Source: Anderseniella sp963698275 (GTDB taxonomy: Bacteria; Pseudomonadota; Alphaproteobacteria; Rhizobiales; Aestuariivirgaceae). Taken from it: a stretch of 64,000 nucleotides of DNA. The DNA lies in NCBI GenBank assembly GCA_963698275.1, contig CAVOQE010000001.1:1302001-1366000 (forward strand), read 5' to 3'. The notes under the pieces are model-generated. The model ran no database searches. It was not told where the DNA came from and saw nothing but the letters and a program-made list of their open reading frames with translations. Positions 61,027 through 64,000 of the stretch are shown in pieces. The first letter of the stretch is position 1; each line of letters begins with the position of its first letter. The translations under genes and the position numbers were made by a program.

Positions 61027-61626
61027 TCAGACTTTCCGGGACATCAATATGCTGCCGGACTTGTCCGGAAACTGAGGATGGGCGGGCAGGGCAACCCTGT
61101 CCAAAATTGTGAAACCGCGCTTTTCATAGAATGAAATGGCATTCAGGTTATCTGACCACACGTGTAGGCTGACCCTGTCGTATCCATCTGACTTCGCCTG
61201 CTCATATGCATGGTCAAGCAACCGGCCACCAATGCCGCATTGGCGCCATTGCCTGCCGACTGCGAGGCTGTTGACGAACAGGCTTCCCTGGTCCCGAAGA
61301 TTGAACACTGGTTCAAGAAAGCGCCAACGCTGCGTATTGATCAACTCATGGTCCTGTTCATGCAACAAATCAGCTGGAAACAGGTTGATTACGCCCGCTA
61401 TCTGGTTGGTGCCGGTAACAACGGCCACGAAACAGTTCTTGTAGGATAATGGGGAAGCCAGAACGCCGACCGTCCATTTGAGGATCTCCGTGGACGTAAA
61501 GCCTGGTATCAGATCGTCGAGCAGGAACTCATACAGACCGTCTCCAGCCAGACAAATGTAGGACGCAACTGCGGCACTGTCTTCGCTCGTGGCATAGCGG
61601 TAGGAAATGTCGGAACTTGCATTCAA
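61027..61626 (-). CDS. GNAT family N-acetyltransferase
   Basis: The 199-residue protein has the GNAT acetyl-CoA loop RQWRQCGIGGRLLDHAYEQA and the end motif LNAISFYEKRGFTILDR. The N-terminal half (SYICLAGDGLYEFLLDD) is typical of a subgroup of uncharacterised acetyltransferases. The substrate is unknown. The gap 61627-61950 to the next gene holds a 15-bp palindrome TTTGATTGAATCAAA (61653-61667) and a weak Fnr-like site, no gene. Confidence 0.88.
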   Translation of the reverse strand: MNASSDISYRYATSEDSAAVASYICLAGDGLYEFLLDDLIPGFTSTEILKWTVGVLASPLSYKNCFVAVVTGTNQIAGVINLFPADLLHEQDHELINTQRWRFLEPVFNLRDQGSLFVNSLAVGRQWRQCGIGGRLLDHAYEQAKSDGYDRVSLHVWSDNLNAISFYEKRGFTILDRVALPAHPQFPDKSGSILMSRKV

Positions 61627-61873
61627 GTGGTTTGTCTCTTCTGAAGTATGGCTTTGATTGAATCAAAATCACGCTCCTGATTTATGCTTCTACATGTCCG
61701 AATGCGCAAATCCAATGTGGATCCCTCTTTATGCACCAGTAGCCATTTCGTGCAACAACAGCGGGCCATCTTGCCGGCAGGACATACGCACTGGCCATTG
61801 TGGATGTAACCGTTGACCTGGTGAGCGTTTGAACATCTCAGCTTGGGGGATTCAGGAATTCGGAGGGAGAAGA

Positions 61874-61887
61874 TTGCGCCTGATCAA
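61874..61887. promoter_or_regulatory. weak Fnr-like site upstream of glutaredoxin/CcdA-like gene
   Basis: TTGCGCCTGATCAA has one good half site (ATCAA) and one poor one. It lies about 70 bases before the start at 61951. It is recorded as weak evidence only. Confidence 0.3.
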
Positions 61888-61950
61888 TGCATGTGAGGCC
61901 GTTTGAAGATCAAGATGGAGTCTTGGTATGAATTCTGGTGATCAGACGCA

Positions 61951-63195
61951 ATGGTGCAACGGATAGTCCTGGCATTTTTTTTGCTGGTCGGCGGTTTGGC
62001 TTTGGCGCCAACAGTGCTGTTCGCAGACGCACCTTCTGGCAAAAGCCGTTCCGTCACAGCCTACGTGTTTTGGCAAAAGGGTTGCCCGTACTGCGCTTCT
62101 GCCAAGGTTGAACTGCAGCGTTTAAGCACGGTTCAACCTTCCGTAATGGTTGAGGCGATTGAACTGGATACTTCGACGGCCAATGAGGCCCTCTATGAAA
62201 GATCGCTGGATTACTTCGGATTTGAACAAGCAGCGGTGCCGCTGGTCATCATTGGAGATCAACCTTTTCTTGGTTTTGCATCCCAGGGACGCAGTGCAAC
62301 AGCTTACGAAGCGGCGATCGCGAAGTGTCTCAATAGCAAATGCCGGGACGTTATTGCTGAGTTGTCCGGTTCGCAACGGGGCGACTTGGCCAAGGAGAAG
62401 ACAGGAAACCCATCTTCTTCAACCAATGTCACGCCAGCCCTGATTCCCGAGGTGGTTTCGTTACCCTTCCTGGGGCCTATTCAAACACGGGACCTGTCGC
62501 TGCCAATGCTCACTGTGGTTCTGGCTGGGGTGGACGGGTTCAATCCTTGTGCCATGTGGGTTCTGGTGTTTCTCATCGGCTTGCTGTTGGGGCTAGATGA
62601 TCAAAGGCGCATGTGGCTGCTGGGCGGGGCATTCCTGACGGCCACTGCTGTCATGTATTTTGCAGTGATGGCCGCGTGGCTCAACCTGGTTTTGATCCTG
62701 GGTGCAGTGGTATGGCTGCGTCTGGCTATCGGGGCGCTGGCCGTTGGCGTTGGCTTCTATTTCCTGCGTGAGTATTGGACCAAGCCGGAAGCTGCCTGCA
62801 AGGTCGTCAATCCCGGCCGCAGGCGAAAAATGATGGATGCATTTCGGCTAATCGTTCAACAAGACAATCTTGTGTGGGCGGTGCTGGGCATGATGGCTTT
62901 GGCGGTAGGGGTCAACCTCATCGAGTTGCTTTGCTCGGCCGGTGTTCCTGCTGTTTACACACAGATATTGACACTCAACGATCTGCCTCCTGCCACATAT
63001 TATTCATACATTTGTCTCTACATCGCGGTGTTCATGCTCGACGATATAGCGATCTTTGCAACCGCGATGTTTGCGTTGCGTGTAAGCGGTTTGACCGGGA
63101 GTTACGCCCGATACTCACACTTGATTGGCGGAGTGGTATTAACGGCAATCGGTGCAGTGATGTTGCTGCGTCCCGAACTGCTGAGCTTTGGTTGA
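61951..63195 (+). CDS. secreted glutaredoxin/thioredoxin domain fused to CcdA/DsbD-like membrane domain
   Basis: The 414-residue protein has a signal peptide (MVQRIVLAFFLLVGGLALAP) and a periplasmic thioredoxin-like domain with Cys45-Cys48 (KGCPYCAS). From about residue 185 there are six membrane helices with two conserved cysteines, Cys200 (GFNPCAMW) and Cys328 (ELLCSAGVP). The layout recalls DsbD/ScsB/CcdA electron relays but in reverse domain order. It would move reducing power across the membrane to periplasmic thiols, perhaps in cytochrome or metal handling. Confidence 0.85.
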   Translation: MVQRIVLAFFLLVGGLALAPTVLFADAPSGKSRSVTAYVFWQKGCPYCASAKVELQRLSTVQPSVMVEAIELDTSTANEALYERSLDYFGFEQAAVPLVIIGDQPFLGFASQGRSATAYEAAIAKCLNSKCRDVIAELSGSQRGDLAKEKTGNPSSSTNVTPALIPEVVSLPFLGPIQTRDLSLPMLTVVLAGVDGFNPCAMWVLVFLIGLLLGLDDQRRMWLLGGAFLTATAVMYFAVMAAWLNLVLILGAVVWLRLAIGALAVGVGFYFLREYWTKPEAACKVVNPGRRRKMMDAFRLIVQQDNLVWAVLGMMALAVGVNLIELLCSAGVPAVYTQILTLNDLPPATYYSYICLYIAVFMLDDIAIFATAMFALRVSGLTGSYARYSHLIGGVVLTAIGAVMLLRPELLSFG

Positions 63196-63275
63196 CGTCG
63201 CAGGTATTGCCGACTATTGCACGTCCACGAATTCACCTGGCCTTGCGCAATTCACGTCTGATTGAGAACTCAAAG

Positions 63276-63998
63276 CTAGTTGCCCTCATATATCACCGCG
63301 ATATCACGCAGGCGGTCGATATCCGTAATCCGAATATCCTTTGCATTAGGCATTTCTATAATGCCGTCCGCCCTGAGCTTGCTCATATTGCGACTGACAG
63401 TCTCGATTGTCATGCCGAGGAAGCCTGCGATCTCCTCACGCTTAAGGGGCATATGCACTATTTGTCTGGTCTGCTGCGAGGTCTGATGGATGCAACCGGG
63501 GTGTTCTTTATTGCATTGCCAAAGGATAAAGCGTGCGACCTTTTCCATGGCACCCAGTCTGCCCAACACCATCATCCAGTCACGGGCCTCGTCCAGGTTA
63601 ACGCTCGCCTTTTTCAGCAGGTGGTGTGCCAGTTCAGGATGTTTTTCCAAGACTGCTTCAAACTGCTTGCGGCGGAAACAGCACACTTCAACATCTGTCA
63701 CACATTGAGCGCTATCATGGCTCACCGCAGTTTCTATATCGCCAAGAATATCAGAGCCGGAAAGCAGTCCGACAATCTGTTCGCGACCGTCCGGCAGCAT
63801 ACGGGTAAGCTTTACAATGCCTCTGACAATGATTGCAAAAAGTTGACTGGTTTCATCCTGATGCAAGACTTGATCTCCGGCACAAAATTGCCGGTGAGTC
63901 ATGATATCTGTAAGTTCGTGGATGTGCGGAGTGTCTAGCGCACTGCAAATCGCATGATGACGGACAGGACAATTGGCGCAACGCAAGTCCAAATGCAC
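63276..63998 (-). CDS. Crp/Fnr-family regulator, FnrN-like (start at window edge)
   Basis: The visible 240 residues have an N-terminal Cys cluster (Cys7, Cys10, Cys18, C-x2-C-x7-C) and a further Cys99 or Cys106/107 as possible fourth ligand of an oxygen-labile [4Fe-4S] cluster. A cNMP-like beta-roll follows, and a helix-turn-helix GFLGMTIETVSRNMSKL with the E-x2-SR recognition residues of Fnr. These read TTGAT half sites, like the boxes seen across this window. The visible start is GTG at 63998; the true start may lie beyond the edge. Confidence 0.9.
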   Translation of the reverse strand: MHLDLRCANCPVRHHAICSALDTPHIHELTDIMTHRQFCAGDQVLHQDETSQLFAIIVRGIVKLTRMLPDGREQIVGLLSGSDILGDIETAVSHDSAQCVTDVEVCCFRRKQFEAVLEKHPELAHHLLKKASVNLDEARDWMMVLGRLGAMEKVARFILWQCNKEHPGCIHQTSQQTRQIVHMPLKREEIAGFLGMTIETVSRNMSKLRADGIIEMPNAKDIRITDIDRLRDIAVIYEGN

Positions 63999-64000
63999 CT

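Noticed and set aside
61653..61667. TTTGATTGAATCAAA as an Fnr box
   Set aside because: The half sites are separated by three, not four, bases; it fits better as part of the palindromic repeat family.
62775..63938. 387-residue plus-strand ORF
   Set aside because: It runs out of frame through the glutaredoxin/CcdA-like gene and then antisense through the Fnr-like regulator; no domain is recognisable.

Overview
The window looks like chromosomal DNA of a GC-rich alphaproteobacterium, most likely of the Hyphomicrobiales (Rhizobiales). Reasons: the housekeeping order ssb, gyrA, coaD, two cyclophilins, queA, tgt; the style of several proteins (DUF1643, DUF5765, PrsD/PrsE-like secretion pair); an FnrN-like regulator; and Rhizobiales-style intergenic palindromes. 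No search was run, so genus is open.

Region 1 (about 0.3-9.7 kb, minus strand) is a catabolic and uptake cluster for hydantoin-like or cyclic ureide compounds. In transcription order it holds RidA, a polar amino-acid ABC transporter (binding protein, ATPase, two permeases), D-carbamoylase-type amidohydrolase, flavin reductase, DapA-like lyase/aldolase, hydantoinase, Asp/Glu/hydantoin racemase and a LysR regulator as last gene. A strong hairpin follows the binding-protein gene.

Region 2 (9.8-25.3 kb) is housekeeping and envelope: ssb, two small secreted proteins, a CDF cation exporter, gyrA, DUF1643, LysE exporter, VOC protein, coaD, two cyclophilins, queA (frameshifted by one extra base) and tgt, a CoxG-like protein with a histone-H1-like Lys/Ala tail, and a type I secretion ATPase/adaptor pair.

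Region 3 (25.3-27.4 kb) is a tRNA-Lys(UUU) gene whose 3' part is repeated perfectly (50 bp) 2 kb downstream. The repeats bracket a mini genomic island without integrase. It has one long ORF, GTTCGGT inverted-repeat clusters at both ends and a 208-bp MITE-like insert.

Region 4 (27.5-64 kb) reads as a low-oxygen/stress-metabolism island. It holds a Na/Pi cotransporter; an acyl-CoA ligase with a branched-chain-type 2-oxoacid dehydrogenase (E1a, E1b, E2) and leucine-type dehydrogenase; an ATP-grasp protein divergent from a class II glutamine amidotransferase, an archaeal-type AdoMet synthetase and a protein-isoaspartate methyltransferase; UspA; Zn alcohol dehydrogenase; a divergent GroEL (one extra base, frameshifted); Hsp20; an ornithine-cyclodeaminase family protein; acetyl-CoA synthetase; a pyruvate-type dehydrogenase complex ending in an acyl carrier protein; a membrane-anchored trypsin-like protease; a cation/proton antiporter; an S30AE ribosome-hibernation protein with a cold-shock-like tail; a FocA-family channel; a Ca2+-type P-ATPase; a glutaredoxin-CcdA-like fusion; and, at the right edge, an Fnr-type regulator with an N-terminal Cys cluster. 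Seven 14-bp sites close to TTGAT-N4-ATCAA lie in the intergenic regions here, and I infer that the edge regulator (or a paralogue) controls most of this island. Three copies of an 18-bp palindrome also recur between genes of this region.

The two candidates for undescribed biology are the integrase-less tRNA-Lys mini-island and the ATP-grasp/amidotransferase/archaeal-MAT/PCMT module sharing one Fnr-like box.
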